Below, piece by piece: positions 16,622-25,357 of a stretch of 32,465 bases of DNA. Every line of letters begins with the position of its first letter. The stretch's first letter is position 1. Source of the stretch: an uncultured Opitutales bacterium (GTDB lineage Bacteria; Verrucomicrobiota; Verrucomicrobiia; Opitutales; Seribacteraceae); assembly GCA_905612515.1 (NCBI GenBank), contig CAJQSI010000023.1:1-32465 (forward strand). Direction: 5' to 3'. Under the pieces are notes generated by a model. That model was not told where the DNA came from, made no database searches, and was given only the letters and a program-made list of their open reading frames with translations. Both the position numbers and the translations under genes were made by a program.

Positions 16622-19018
16622 ATGATGAAACGCATGGCGCTACTTCTCGCAACCTTGATGATCGGCCTGCCCTGGGCAGCTGCCGAGGGCGACGGCTATT
16701 ACGGAAAGACGAAGGTTGCCCCCAAAGCGCAAGTGAAGGCCTATCCTTTCGATCTCGGCCAAGTGAAACTGCTCCCGAGCGCATTCGAGAGAGCGATGAA
16801 GGTCAACCAGAAGTACCTGCTGGATCTCGACGCCGACCGGATGCTCTGGCCGTATCACGAACGCGCCGGCCTGCCGATCAAAGGCGAGCGCTATGGCGGC
16901 TGGGCACGTAAGGACGTCGTGGGCCAGATCAGCGGCCACTACATGAGCGCCCTGTCCCTGATGTACGCCAGTTCTGGCGAGCAACGCTTCAAGGAACGTG
17001 TCGATTACATGGTCAGCGAAATCGCCAACGCCCAGCAGAAGCATGGCGATGGCTACACCGGCCCCGTCCGCACCGAGGTTTGGGAAAAGGTCTACAGTGG
17101 CGACTTGAAGGCTCACAAATGGGGGGTCGGCGGTGGCTATGTCCCGTGGTACGTCATGCACAAAACCTTCGCCGGCCTGATCGATGCCTATATCCACACC
17201 GACAACAAGCAAGCCCTGAAGGTGGTGCTCAAGCTCGCCGACTGGGCCAGGAAGGGGACTGGTAACCTGGACGAAGCGCAGTTCCAGGACATGCTCCGGG
17301 CGGAGCACGGCGGGATGTCCGAGTCGCTCGCACATCTTTATGCCATCACCGGCAATAAGGAGTATCTCACCCTTGCCCAGCGCTTTGACCACAAAGAGAT
17401 TCTTGATCCGCTGGAGAAGAAAGAAGACAAGTTGGCGGGCTACCACGTCAACACACAACTCCCCAAGATTCTCAGCGCCGCCCGCCTCTACGAACTGACC
17501 GGCAACCCGCGTTATGGAACGGCTGTCAATTTCCTCTGGGATCGGGTGATCAACACCCGCTCGATGGCCCCCGGCGGCGTCGATCTTCGCGAGCACTTTT
17601 ACGAAGCGGGCAGCGAGTCGGAGCACCTCCACTGGAACAGCAGCGAAACCTGCTCGGTCTACAACATGTTGAAGCTGACCCGCTCGGTGTTCAGTTGGAA
17701 CCCTTCAGCCGCCACGATGGACTACTACGAGCGAGCGCTTTACAACCAGATCCTGGGCTCACAAGACCCCGACAGCGGTGGCATGACCTACTTCTACAAC
17801 CTCAAGCCGGGTCACTTTAAAATCTACAGCACGCCGTTTGATGCCATGTGGTGCTGTGTGGGCTCAGGAATCGAGAACCATGCAAAGTATGCCGACACCA
17901 TTTACGCTCACCATGCCGACACCCTCTGGGTCAACCTCTTCATCCCCTCGGTGCTCGACTGGCAGGAGAAGGATGTCCGCGTTCGCATGGAGACCAAATT
18001 CCCGGCAGAGGACATCATCACGCTCACGGTGAACACCAAAAAAGCTCAGGAACTCGACCTCAAGATTCGCGTTCCGTATTGGGCGACCCAAGGGGCCGAA
18101 GTCACCATCAATGGCAAGAAGCAGAACCTGAAATCAACTCCCGAGAGTTACCTGACCTTGTCGCGGCAGTGGAAGGACGGCGATAAAATCGCGGTCCGCT
18201 TGCCGATGAATCTTCACCTGCGCCCGGCACGGGACAAAAAGGATTTGATCACCATTATGTATGGTCCGGTTGTGCTTGCGGGCGAACTCGGCAGCGAAGG
18301 AATGCCGAACGATGTCTCCTCAAACCAGAAGGCACACAGTGGCGCCGTCGATCCCCCGGTTCCCGTGTTTCTGGTCGATGCGAACAAAGACCCCTCCTCT
18401 TGGCTCAAGCGAGTTCCCGGCGAGACCCTTCGATTCAAAACGGTCGGCGCGGGCAAGCCGAACGATGTGACCTTGATCCCTCTCTCTGATTTGCACCACC
18501 AACGCTACACCGTCTATTGGCAGTTCCTGTCCGGGGACGCATGGAAAGAAAAGCTGGCCTTGCAGGAAGCGGAGCAGCGGCGACTCAAAGTAATCGAAGA
18601 GGCGACGATCGACTTGGTCACACCCGGCACAAAACTTGAGAAATCCCACAATCAAAAGGGAGAGAACACCTATTCCGGGAGCGCTTTCGGAGGCCAATGG
18701 AGAGATGCGAGGGGAGGGGGATGGTTCTCCTACGACATGAAAGTCCTGACGGATCAGCCGGTTTTTGCCCGGGTCAGGTATTGGGGCGGTGACTCGAACA
18801 ACCGGATATTCGACATTCTGGTTGATGACCGCAAGATCGCCACCCAGGAGCTCAACGCCCCCAAGCCGGGACAGTTTATGGATGTCACCTATGAAATTCC
18901 TTCCGACCTGACGAAAGGTAAACAGCGGGTGACGGTTAAATTCCAGGCTCACCCGGGCGCCATGGCGGGCGGCATTTTTGGCTGCAGGATCATGACGTCG
19001 AATCTGACCGATAAATAG
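16622..19018 (+). CDS. Exported GH127 beta-L-arabinofuranosidase-like enzyme
   Basis: The protein has 798 residues with a signal peptide (ending WAAA). Residues about 35-650 match GH127 (formerly DUF1680), an (alpha/alpha)6 barrel with C-terminal beta-sandwiches. The zinc-thiolate active site is complete: Glu342 and Cys344 in SSETCSVYN, and Cys411/Cys412 in MWCCVGSG. These correspond to Glu338, Cys340, Cys417 and Cys418 of the bifidobacterial enzyme HypBA1. Residues about 650-798 form an extra beta-sandwich like DUF6805, often found at the end of PVC GH127 proteins. The family releases beta-L-arabinofuranose from plant hydroxyproline-rich glycoproteins or pectic side chains, although relatives act on other sugars. 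The PhyH gene follows after 7 bases, and the two are probably co-translated. Confidence 0.92.
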   Translation: MMKRMALLLATLMIGLPWAAAEGDGYYGKTKVAPKAQVKAYPFDLGQVKLLPSAFERAMKVNQKYLLDLDADRMLWPYHERAGLPIKGERYGGWARKDVVGQISGHYMSALSLMYASSGEQRFKERVDYMVSEIANAQQKHGDGYTGPVRTEVWEKVYSGDLKAHKWGVGGGYVPWYVMHKTFAGLIDAYIHTDNKQALKVVLKLADWARKGTGNLDEAQFQDMLRAEHGGMSESLAHLYAITGNKEYLTLAQRFDHKEILDPLEKKEDKLAGYHVNTQLPKILSAARLYELTGNPRYGTAVNFLWDRVINTRSMAPGGVDLREHFYEAGSESEHLHWNSSETCSVYNMLKLTRSVFSWNPSAATMDYYERALYNQILGSQDPDSGGMTYFYNLKPGHFKIYSTPFDAMWCCVGSGIENHAKYADTIYAHHADTLWVNLFIPSVLDWQEKDVRVRMETKFPAEDIITLTVNTKKAQELDLKIRVPYWATQGAEVTINGKKQNLKSTPESYLTLSRQWKDGDKIAVRLPMNLHLRPARDKKDLITIMYGPVVLAGELGSEGMPNDVSSNQKAHSGAVDPPVPVFLVDANKDPSSWLKRVPGETLRFKTVGAGKPNDVTLIPLSDLHHQRYTVYWQFLSGDAWKEKLALQEAEQRRLKVIEEATIDLVTPGTKLEKSHNQKGENTYSGSAFGGQWRDARGGGWFSYDMKVLTDQPVFARVRYWGGDSNNRIFDILVDDRKIATQELNAPKPGQFMDVTYEIPSDLTKGKQRVTVKFQAHPGAMAGGIFGCRIMTSNLTDK

Positions 19019-19025
19019 ATTCGTG

Positions 19026-19796
19026 ATGAACACGAATCCCACACGTTTTGGTCAGGATGGGTACTGCCTTTTTCGAGATGTGCTGACGTCCGAGGAGATT
19101 GGCGGAATACGGACCGAGCTCGATCAGGCCATTGCAAACCTCCCGGAGAAGCAGGTCGTCTACAAGGACGGCGAGGATCGGGAGGTGGATGCTCGGCCGG
19201 AGTACATGACGGAACCGCATCCGAAAAATCCATACTGGTTAGACCTGTGCCGGCATCCACGCGTACTCGACGCGGTGGAAGCAGTGTTGGGGCCGGATTT
19301 GATTCTGATCATGTCGCATTTGATCGTGAAGCCCCCGGAGGATGGTCTCCCGGTGGCCTGGCATCAGGACAACACCTACTGGCATTCGATTGACGGGACG
19401 GATGTGGTGACGGTGTGGTTGGCCATCGACGACGCCGACGTGTCGAACGGATGCATGCAGGTCATTCCCTGCACCCACGAAGGGTACCCCGCAATGGAAA
19501 AGGTCAGCACCGGAAAAAATGATCTGCTTGGCCTGACCGTGGAGGTATCGGAAGAGATGACGAAATCCTCCGTCGCCCTGGAGATGAAAGCCGGAAGCCT
19601 TTCGATTCATGACTCGTACGTGGTTCATGGGAGCGATGCCAATACCAGTGACCGACGGCGTGCCGCCTACACCATGCGGTATGCCAATGCGAACACCGTG
19701 ACGGTGGATGTCGACCAGCATTGGGTTCCCGTCTACCTGGTCCGGGGAAACGGTGGAGCAAACGCGGATCGTTACGTCGATGCCCGACCCGGTTGA
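19026..19796 (+). CDS. Phytanoyl-CoA dioxygenase (PhyH) family protein
   Basis: The protein has 256 residues and no signal peptide, so it is cytoplasmic. It is a double-stranded beta-helix Fe(II)/2-oxoglutarate dioxygenase. The iron ligands are His113 and Asp115 (WHQDN) and distal His201 (VVHGSD), with an Arg-rich RRRAAYTMRY segment after it for 2-oxoglutarate binding. The N-terminus FGQDGYCLFRDVLTSEE is the usual PhyH opening. A GTG three bases earlier (19023) is possible, but ATG is preferred. No ribosome-binding site is visible, and coupling to the GH127 stop 7 bases upstream is likely. The substrate is unknown. PVC genomes hold many PhyH paralogues, often beside sulfatases and glycosidases, so hydroxylation of a sugar or aglycone is possible but unproven. 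Confidence 0.88.
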   Translation: MNTNPTRFGQDGYCLFRDVLTSEEIGGIRTELDQAIANLPEKQVVYKDGEDREVDARPEYMTEPHPKNPYWLDLCRHPRVLDAVEAVLGPDLILIMSHLIVKPPEDGLPVAWHQDNTYWHSIDGTDVVTVWLAIDDADVSNGCMQVIPCTHEGYPAMEKVSTGKNDLLGLTVEVSEEMTKSSVALEMKAGSLSIHDSYVVHGSDANTSDRRRAAYTMRYANANTVTVDVDQHWVPVYLVRGNGGANADRYVDARPG

Positions 19797-19845
19797 ACCG
19801 TCGAGAAGTTTTGAATCACACGTAGATGGATAAGGAAAACTGATT

Positions 19846-20628
19846 ATGAATATTCAAAGACACCTGGGAATCGTTGGCGTGAGCCTGAGCGTGAGTCTTG
19901 CCCTGACCGTCCTTTTGGGCGCGCCGGCACATGGCGTCGAGCCGCAGGTTGAACCGGCCACGTCGGCGCCGAAGCACCAATCGGTCAACCCTGCGCCTCG
20001 GATCGCCGATTGGTGGTTCGCCCGCCAGGCGGAAAAAATCGGCCTGATGAGCAAGGGAGAGTTCGATCTGTTGATGGTAGGCGATTCCATTACGAACAAT
20101 TATGAAAATGAAAAAGTTGGTTTGAAGGCATGGGGAAAATACTTTGTGCCGCTCAAGGCCATCAACTTGGGTTTTGGCGGTGATCGCACGGAGCACGTGC
20201 TTTGGCGATTGGATCATCTTCCCGTCTTAAAAAAGGCGCCGAAGGGCGCTGTTGTACTCATCGGCACGAACAACATCTGCTGGGGCAGTGACACACCGAA
20301 GCAGGCCGCCGAAGGCGTCCAGGCGGTTGCCGGGAAACTGAAAGAGATCTATCCCGATATGAAGGTCCTGGTGCTTGGCGTATTGCCGCGCAGACGTAAT
20401 CTCGACCATCCGCATCGCAAACAGATAAACGAGCTCAACTCCTATCTGCCGGATCTGCTCAAGGGTATGAAGGGGGTAACATTCAAGGATATCGGTCCCG
20501 CTTTTCTTGATGAGAAGGGTTTCTTGTCAGAAGAGATGATGCCCGATACCACGCATCCGAGCGAGAAGGGGCACGAAGTCTGGGCCGAAGCCATTGCGGC
20601 CGATCTAAAGGAAATGCTGGGTGAATAG
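19846..20628 (+). CDS. Exported SGNH/GDSL esterase (PAF-acetylhydrolase-like)
   Basis: The protein has 260 residues. The signal peptide (about 1-27) is followed by a low-complexity linker and a complete SGNH hydrolase. Block I has Ser81 in VGDSITNN, block II GFGGDRTEHVLWRL, block III GTNNI, and block V Asp234 and His237 in PDTTHPSEKG. The pattern is that of the GDSL group near platelet-activating-factor acetylhydrolase IB subunits, common in PVC glycan clusters. It probably removes O-acetyl or similar esters from the polysaccharide. AAGGA at 19832-19836 supports the ATG. The end overlaps the GTG of the next frame by 8 bases. Confidence 0.9.
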   Translation: MNIQRHLGIVGVSLSVSLALTVLLGAPAHGVEPQVEPATSAPKHQSVNPAPRIADWWFARQAEKIGLMSKGEFDLLMVGDSITNNYENEKVGLKAWGKYFVPLKAINLGFGGDRTEHVLWRLDHLPVLKKAPKGAVVLIGTNNICWGSDTPKQAAEGVQAVAGKLKEIYPDMKVLVLGVLPRRRNLDHPHRKQINELNSYLPDLLKGMKGVTFKDIGPAFLDEKGFLSEEMMPDTTHPSEKGHEVWAEAIAADLKEMLGE

Positions 20629-20977
20629 GGCGTTGCTTTGCTCGTGGACGATTATCTTTGCCGGCCTTTTATTCGTCGCATTTCCAGAGACCGGCTTTGG
20701 GACGGAATATGACATCATCAGGGATGGTAAGCTGACCAGGCACGGGGCGATTGTTGGCCGGTTCACTCGAGCAGGCGACGGGAAAGACGGCAAGGCCTTC
20801 GTGCTGAATGGCCTGTATGAGTTTGTCTATGCCGGTGCGGGTTTCCGCAATACTGACGCGCGGATCCACGCCAGACTCTCCATGAACAAGCTCGGCAACA
20901 CCGTCGCGTGCGTGCTTGTCAACGGACACTGGTTTACCTTCGACATGGGTCCCGGCAATAAGATTGGCGTGGCATGA
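20621..20977 (+). pseudogene. 5' remnant of an exported LamG-like (sialidase-type) gene
   Basis: The GTG start overlaps the esterase stop. 118 residues follow: a signal peptide (about 1-28), then YDIIRDGKLTRHGAIVGRF, a K-A-F-V-L-N-G segment, GFRNTDARIHARLSM and VNGHWFTFD. This resembles the first half of a LamG-like beta-sandwich found at the N-terminus of PVC sialidase-type proteins (from memory of the pattern). The frame ends at a TGA (20975-20977) just inside a segment copied from a GH32 gene, so the natural continuation is missing and the join is out of frame. It may still give a short exported peptide, but it looks like a truncated gene. Confidence 0.65.
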
Positions 20978-21078
20978 ATATGACCCAAAAGACATCTATG
21001 TAAAACTGTTCAGCCAGGGAGGCGATGTTAAGGTTAAATCAATCACCTCATGGAAAATGAATTCTATTTACACAAGTA
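20966..21078 (+). repeat. Direct repeat, GH32 tail, copy A
   Basis: About 110 bp, starting at GGCGTGGCATGAATATGACC, matches 23103-23215. Copy A is followed by a stop codon and the shared leader. Copy B continues in frame into a second enzyme domain. Confidence 0.88.
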
Positions 21079-21086
21079 GGAAATAA
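20966..21086 (+). pseudogene. 3' remnant of a GH32 gene
   Basis: In the frame starting at 20967 this reads AWHEYDPKDIYVKLFSQGG, then DVKVKSITSWKMNSIYTSRK and a TAA at 21084-21086. It is nearly identical in DNA and protein to the end of the GH32 C-terminal sandwich inside the next gene (23103-23215), with a handful of base changes. It has no start and no catalytic part. The natural stop shown here indicates that a stand-alone GH32 once ended at this point. Confidence 0.85.
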
Positions 21087-21786
21087 TAACATGAACATCC
21101 TGAAACTAAACGTGGCGGTCTTCTCGTCGCTTCTCTTTCTTTTCTTCGCAGTCGTCGATACGGCTGCAGGAGACGACTACGTTAACGGCAAACTCGGCAA
21201 GGCGCTGACCCTCGGCCGCAACGCGTCCAGCGTCAAGATCCCGCACTACGCCGGACTCAAACCGGACAAGGCGATCACGATCTCCGCGTGGATCAAGCCG
21301 CAAAGAGTCGGCAAAGGCGAGTGGGATTGGCAGGAGATTTACAGGAAAGAGGATGGCAACGCCCGAGCCCTCCTGGCGATTGGCGAGTACGAGAAGAAGC
21401 ACAGCCTCTGCTTCGGCTTGGGGATCGGCGGGAAGTACGTCGACCATGGCGCACCGTTTGAGCCCGCCAAGTTGCTCGACGGGAAATGGCACTTGGTCAG
21501 CGTGACGTTTGACGGCAAGGCCATCAAATTATACGCAGACGGTCAGGAAATTGGCGCCAAGACGGTCACCGGATCGATTGATACAGGTGGTGAAGCCCCG
21601 GCCTATATCGGCTCGTATAAAGGGAGCGGTGAGTTTTTTAAGGGCGGCATCGACGATGTGCGACTCTATAACAGCGCTCTGTCCGCAGGCGAAATCAAGA
21701 CGATGGCCCTGGCTGACGGCAAGGCCGCTGTCAACGGAATCGTCGGCTGGTGGACGTTCGATGGTGACCTTAAGAACAGCGCCGCG
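21084..21786 (+). repeat. Leader + LamG module, copy A
   Basis: About 700 bp from TAATAACATG to the AACAGCGCCGC at the module's end matches 24652-25357. At protein level the LamG parts are mostly identical (HYAGLKP, AITISAWIKP, YRKEDGNARAL and KKHSLCFGLGIGGK are shared). Upstream of TAATAAC the two copies differ: copy A follows the GH32 remnant, copy B the longer 111-bp leader. Confidence 0.9.
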
Positions 21787-24606
21787 GATGCGCCGAAGAA
21801 CTTGCTTGCAACACTGGAAGGCACACACACTCCCGTCATGCCGAAGAGCCTGCCAAGCTCGTGGCTTACTTACCATCTTGCGCATCCCGGTCCAGACAAT
21901 GCCAGGCCCGCAGATCCAAACTGTGCCATCTATTATGGCGGTCTTTATCATCTTCACTATATCTATCAAAACAGAGGGCACTCTTTTGCACATGTAACAA
22001 GCAAGGACATGGTGCATTGGGAGTGGCAACCCAGTGTTCTCGCGCCGTTCAAAACTGGGCATGGTATGTACAGTGGTACTGCTTTCCTTACCAGAGAAGG
22101 TAAACCGGCCATCATCTATCACGGTGAGGGTTCCAAAAGAAACCAGATCGCTTTTGCACAGGATGATAAGCTCAACAAGTGGTCAAATCCATTTACAGTG
22201 GAGCCCAAAACAGCCGACGGTAAACCAGCAGAAAAAATGCGCCATTGGGACCCTGATTGTTGGGTTATGAACGACACCTATTACGCGCTTGGTGGGGGGC
22301 AAAACCCGACGCTGGCAAAATCAAAAGATCTCAAAACCTGGGAGTTTCTCGGCGAACTGCTGCATCCGGATTTCCCCAAAGACCTGGGCGTGCCTAAAGG
22401 CGAAGATATCTCCTGCGCCAACATGTTCAAAATCGGCGACAAGTGGATGCTCCTGTGTATCAGCCACAAGCTGGGGGCTCGTTATTACCTAGGTGATTTT
22501 AAAGATGAAAAATTCCTTCCCGATCATCACGCCATGATGAACTGGGGGGGGGGGGACTTTTTTGCCCCGGAGTCACTTTTGACTCCAGATGGTCGACGTG
22601 TGATGTGGTCATGGTGTACACCGCCCATTAAGGCCTGGGGGCAGAAAGGTAAAACAAGTGATCTCGCTTCGCTGATGGAAGGGGACAAGAAAATTCAGCG
22701 GGGTATACAGTCTTTGCCTCGCGAGCTCAGCCTTCCAGAGGATGGCGTGTTGCGCATCAAACCTTTACGCGAATTGGAAAAACTTCGTTCCAACAAGAAG
22801 CAAGAGAAAGATATTCAGATAAAAAGCGATACCGCTTACACCGTCAAGAAAATGGCCGGTGACACGCTTGAGTTGGAAGTGACCTTTAGCAACCCCGCCG
22901 CCAATGACTTTGGTGTCAAGGTCTTGTGCGCCAAAGACGGGAGCGGCGGCTTCACCATCTCTTCTGGCAAAGCGAGTAAGGTTTTGAACGTCGGGTATAT
23001 CCAGCCACCTTTTGAATTGAAAACGGGAGAAGACCTGACCTTGCGGATATTCATCGATAAAAGCATGATCGAGGTGTTCGCCAATGACAGGCAGGCCGCG
23101 GTGGCGTGGCATGAATATGACCCAAAAGACATCTATGTAAATCTATTCAGCCAGGGGGGCGATGTTAAGGTTAAGTCGATCACCTCATGGAAAATGAATT
23201 CTATCTATACATCCAAGGGTGTATCGAGGAAGTCGGACGGTGACAGCAATGGATCGGTTTCAGACAAGAAGTTGCAATCGATGTTCTACAAAGCACACCA
23301 CCAAGAAACCGGTAACATGTGGGACGTTTGGCTCCAATATCATGAAGGCACATACTACCTGTACTACCTCGCAAACGTCGGCACATACCGCTGGAGCTGG
23401 GACAATATTTCCATGGCCACGTCGCCTGATGGCGTACACTGGACTGAAAGGGGTCCGATCCTAAAAAAGACTCCGGGAGCCAAGGGGATGGGTACGGGTT
23501 CGAGCTGGAAGTCACCGACCTTCGAAAAGGACGGCAAATTCTATATGAATTTCTCCGAGCAGATGCCCGGCGAACCTCAGAACATCTATTTTGCCGAATC
23601 CGCGGACCTCCTTCACTGGAGCCGCTTAAAGGGGGAAGAATACCGATTCGTACAGAACGAACAATGGTACACGAAGAAGGGTCGCTGGGACTGCATTTGG
23701 ACCACTCCCAAGCCAGGGGGCGGACTCTACGGTTACTGGACCGCAAATCCGGATCGCTCGAAGAAGGACGCCGCTGACGGGCTATTCGGCTTCGGTGAGT
23801 CGCTCGATGGCGTGAACTGGAAAGCACTTGCGCCTCCCAGTGTTATCGATGATGAGAACAGTGGAGAGGTCGGCGCGGTGGAGAAGATCGGTGACAAGTA
23901 CTACATGTTGTTCGGCCACTATCCCGCCATGACGACACTTGTTGCAGATCGACCCGAAGGCCCCTTTCGCAAGGCAAAGAAGAATTACAAGGTCTTAACA
24001 GGGCATACCTACTTCTCTCGCTTCTTCCGTCACCCCGAGGGCATGCTGGCCTGTCATTTCACCCAGGCTCGGGACGTACAGGTCTCATTCGCACCAATAA
24101 AGGACGTGCGTATCGATGACGAGGGAACGCTGCGGTTCGGGTGGTGGAAAGGAAACGAGAAGATGAAACACCGGTCAGTCGCCGTTAAAAATCCGCTTGA
24201 TTCCAACGCCGCTGTCGCCTTGCTCGGCAATACCTTCGATACGAAACAGGGACTTATTATTGAAGGAGTCCTGCGGCTGCCGAAGACAAAGGATTCGCCA
24301 CGCTGCGGGGTGTACGTTGAATGCACGAATAATTTTGGAGCTGGCCTGTTGATTGACAGCAGCGGGGTCGCTGAGTTGGGCCTGATGAACGCGGACGGCA
24401 CAGGTTTCAAAATGGAGAAGCGCGTCGACCGGGAGATGACGTTCGATAGCCCGGCAGCATTTCGCTTACTTGTCAGAGGATCGTTAATGGAATTCTATCT
24501 TGACGATATCCTGATCGAAAGCTTCGCACTGCCAGCCAATGCTAGCGGCAGTATTGGACTGATCAACGCTGGGGATACCATCGGCACAGTGAAAGCTTGG
24601 AATTAG
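21091..24606 (+). CDS. Exported LamG-GH32-second beta-propeller glycosidase fusion
   Basis: The protein has 1171 residues. The shared leader (1-26) is followed by a LamG concanavalin-like module (about 27-240). GH32 (about 250-710) has Asp275 in ADPN as nucleophile, a WDPD segment (Asp387) in place of RDP, and Glu438 in GEDISC as acid/base, then its beta-sandwich. A second five-bladed propeller of GH43/GH32-like type (about 725-1025) has Asp745 (MWDVW), WKSPTF near 806 and Glu926 (SGEVGAVEK). A C-terminal LamG-like domain follows (about 1030-1171). GH32 enzymes hydrolyse fructosides, though PVC relatives may act on other furanosides. The second enzyme is unassigned. The GH32 part ends exactly where the upstream remnant has its stop, so the fusion looks secondary. 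A run of 12 G lies in the GH32 part at 22544-22555. Confidence 0.88.
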   Translation: MNILKLNVAVFSSLLFLFFAVVDTAAGDDYVNGKLGKALTLGRNASSVKIPHYAGLKPDKAITISAWIKPQRVGKGEWDWQEIYRKEDGNARALLAIGEYEKKHSLCFGLGIGGKYVDHGAPFEPAKLLDGKWHLVSVTFDGKAIKLYADGQEIGAKTVTGSIDTGGEAPAYIGSYKGSGEFFKGGIDDVRLYNSALSAGEIKTMALADGKAAVNGIVGWWTFDGDLKNSAADAPKNLLATLEGTHTPVMPKSLPSSWLTYHLAHPGPDNARPADPNCAIYYGGLYHLHYIYQNRGHSFAHVTSKDMVHWEWQPSVLAPFKTGHGMYSGTAFLTREGKPAIIYHGEGSKRNQIAFAQDDKLNKWSNPFTVEPKTADGKPAEKMRHWDPDCWVMNDTYYALGGGQNPTLAKSKDLKTWEFLGELLHPDFPKDLGVPKGEDISCANMFKIGDKWMLLCISHKLGARYYLGDFKDEKFLPDHHAMMNWGGGDFFAPESLLTPDGRRVMWSWCTPPIKAWGQKGKTSDLASLMEGDKKIQRGIQSLPRELSLPEDGVLRIKPLRELEKLRSNKKQEKDIQIKSDTAYTVKKMAGDTLELEVTFSNPAANDFGVKVLCAKDGSGGFTISSGKASKVLNVGYIQPPFELKTGEDLTLRIFIDKSMIEVFANDRQAAVAWHEYDPKDIYVNLFSQGGDVKVKSITSWKMNSIYTSKGVSRKSDGDSNGSVSDKKLQSMFYKAHHQETGNMWDVWLQYHEGTYYLYYLANVGTYRWSWDNISMATSPDGVHWTERGPILKKTPGAKGMGTGSSWKSPTFEKDGKFYMNFSEQMPGEPQNIYFAESADLLHWSRLKGEEYRFVQNEQWYTKKGRWDCIWTTPKPGGGLYGYWTANPDRSKKDAADGLFGFGESLDGVNWKALAPPSVIDDENSGEVGAVEKIGDKYYMLFGHYPAMTTLVADRPEGPFRKAKKNYKVLTGHTYFSRFFRHPEGMLACHFTQARDVQVSFAPIKDVRIDDEGTLRFGWWKGNEKMKHRSVAVKNPLDSNAAVALLGNTFDTKQGLIIEGVLRLPKTKDSPRCGVYVECTNNFGAGLLIDSSGVAELGLMNADGTGFKMEKRVDREMTFDSPAAFRLLVRGSLMEFYLDDILIESFALPANASGSIGLINAGDTIGTVKAWN
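22544..22555 (+). repeat. Poly-G tract (12 G) inside the GH32 coding region
   Basis: Twelve consecutive G encode the glycines of NWGGGDFF. With 12 G the frame is open, and any change by one or two bases would stop translation early. It is the longest mononucleotide run I noticed in the window. Confidence 0.95.
23103..23215 (+). repeat. Direct repeat, GH32 tail, copy B
   Basis: Partner of 20966-21078, lying inside the fusion gene at its GH32/second-propeller junction. Similarity ends at codons IYTS, after which copy A stops and copy B runs on. Confidence 0.88.
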
Positions 24607-24625
24607 GTTGAAACTCACTACCCAC

Positions 24626-24736
24626 AACGCAAAATCAATTCACATCCGAGGTAATAACATGAACATCCTGAAACTAAACGTGGCGATATTCTCTTCGCTT
24701 ATCTTTCTTTTCTTCGCAGTCGTCGATACGGCTGCA
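24626..24736 (+). repeat. Leader cassette copy 3
   Basis: This has the same length and nearly the same sequence as 10021-10131, including some 33 bp before the ATG, so here the homology includes non-coding DNA as well as the signal peptide. Confidence 0.9.
24648..24651 (+). promoter_or_regulatory. Ribosome-binding site that sets the GH31 start
   Basis: GAGG stands 7 bases before the ATG at 24659. This start matches the two other leader copies and is preferred to the TTG at 24608, which adds 17 unrelated residues. Confidence 0.7.
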
Positions 24737-25357
24737 GGAGGCGACTACGCGGACGGCAAACTCGGCAAGGGTTTGATCCTCGACGGTAGTTCGCACACCG
24801 TCAAAATACCCCACTACGCCGGACTCAAACCGGGCAAGGCGATCACGATCTCCGCGTGGATCAAACCCGAGCGCGTCGGCAAAGGCGGTTGGCAGTGGCA
24901 GGAGATTTACAGGAAAGAGGATGGCAACGCCCGAGCCCTCATGGCGATTGGCGAGCGCGAGAAGAAGCACAGTCTCTGCTTCGGACTGGGGATCGGCGGG
25001 AAATTCGTCGAACAGGGCGCACCGCTTGAGCCCGCCAAGTTGCTCGACGGGAAATGGCACTTGGTCAGCGTGACGTTTGATGGCAAGGCAATGAAGTTCT
25101 ACGCAGACGGTCAGGAAATCGGCGCTAACACCAAGGCAAGCGGCGCGATTGACACGCACGGCGAAGCCCCGGCCTATATCGGCTCGTACATGGGGAAGGG
25201 TGAGTTTTTCAAGGGCGGGATCGACGATGTCCGGATCTATAACCGCGCCTTGTCCACAGGCGAAATCAAGACGATGGCCCTGGCTGATGGAAAGGCCACC
25301 GTCGACGGCATCGTCGGCTGGTGGAAGCTTGACGGAGACGTGAAAAACAGCGCCGCC
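24652..25357 (+). repeat. Leader + LamG module, copy B
   Basis: Partner of 21084-21786. Several stretches of 40-50 bp are identical between the copies, which points to a recent duplication or gene conversion. Confidence 0.9.

Noticed and set aside
24608-24658. N-terminal extension of the GH31 protein from TTG 24608
   Set aside because: The extension covers the conserved non-coding leader part, which also stands before GH5, and a good ribosome-binding site precedes ATG 24659.
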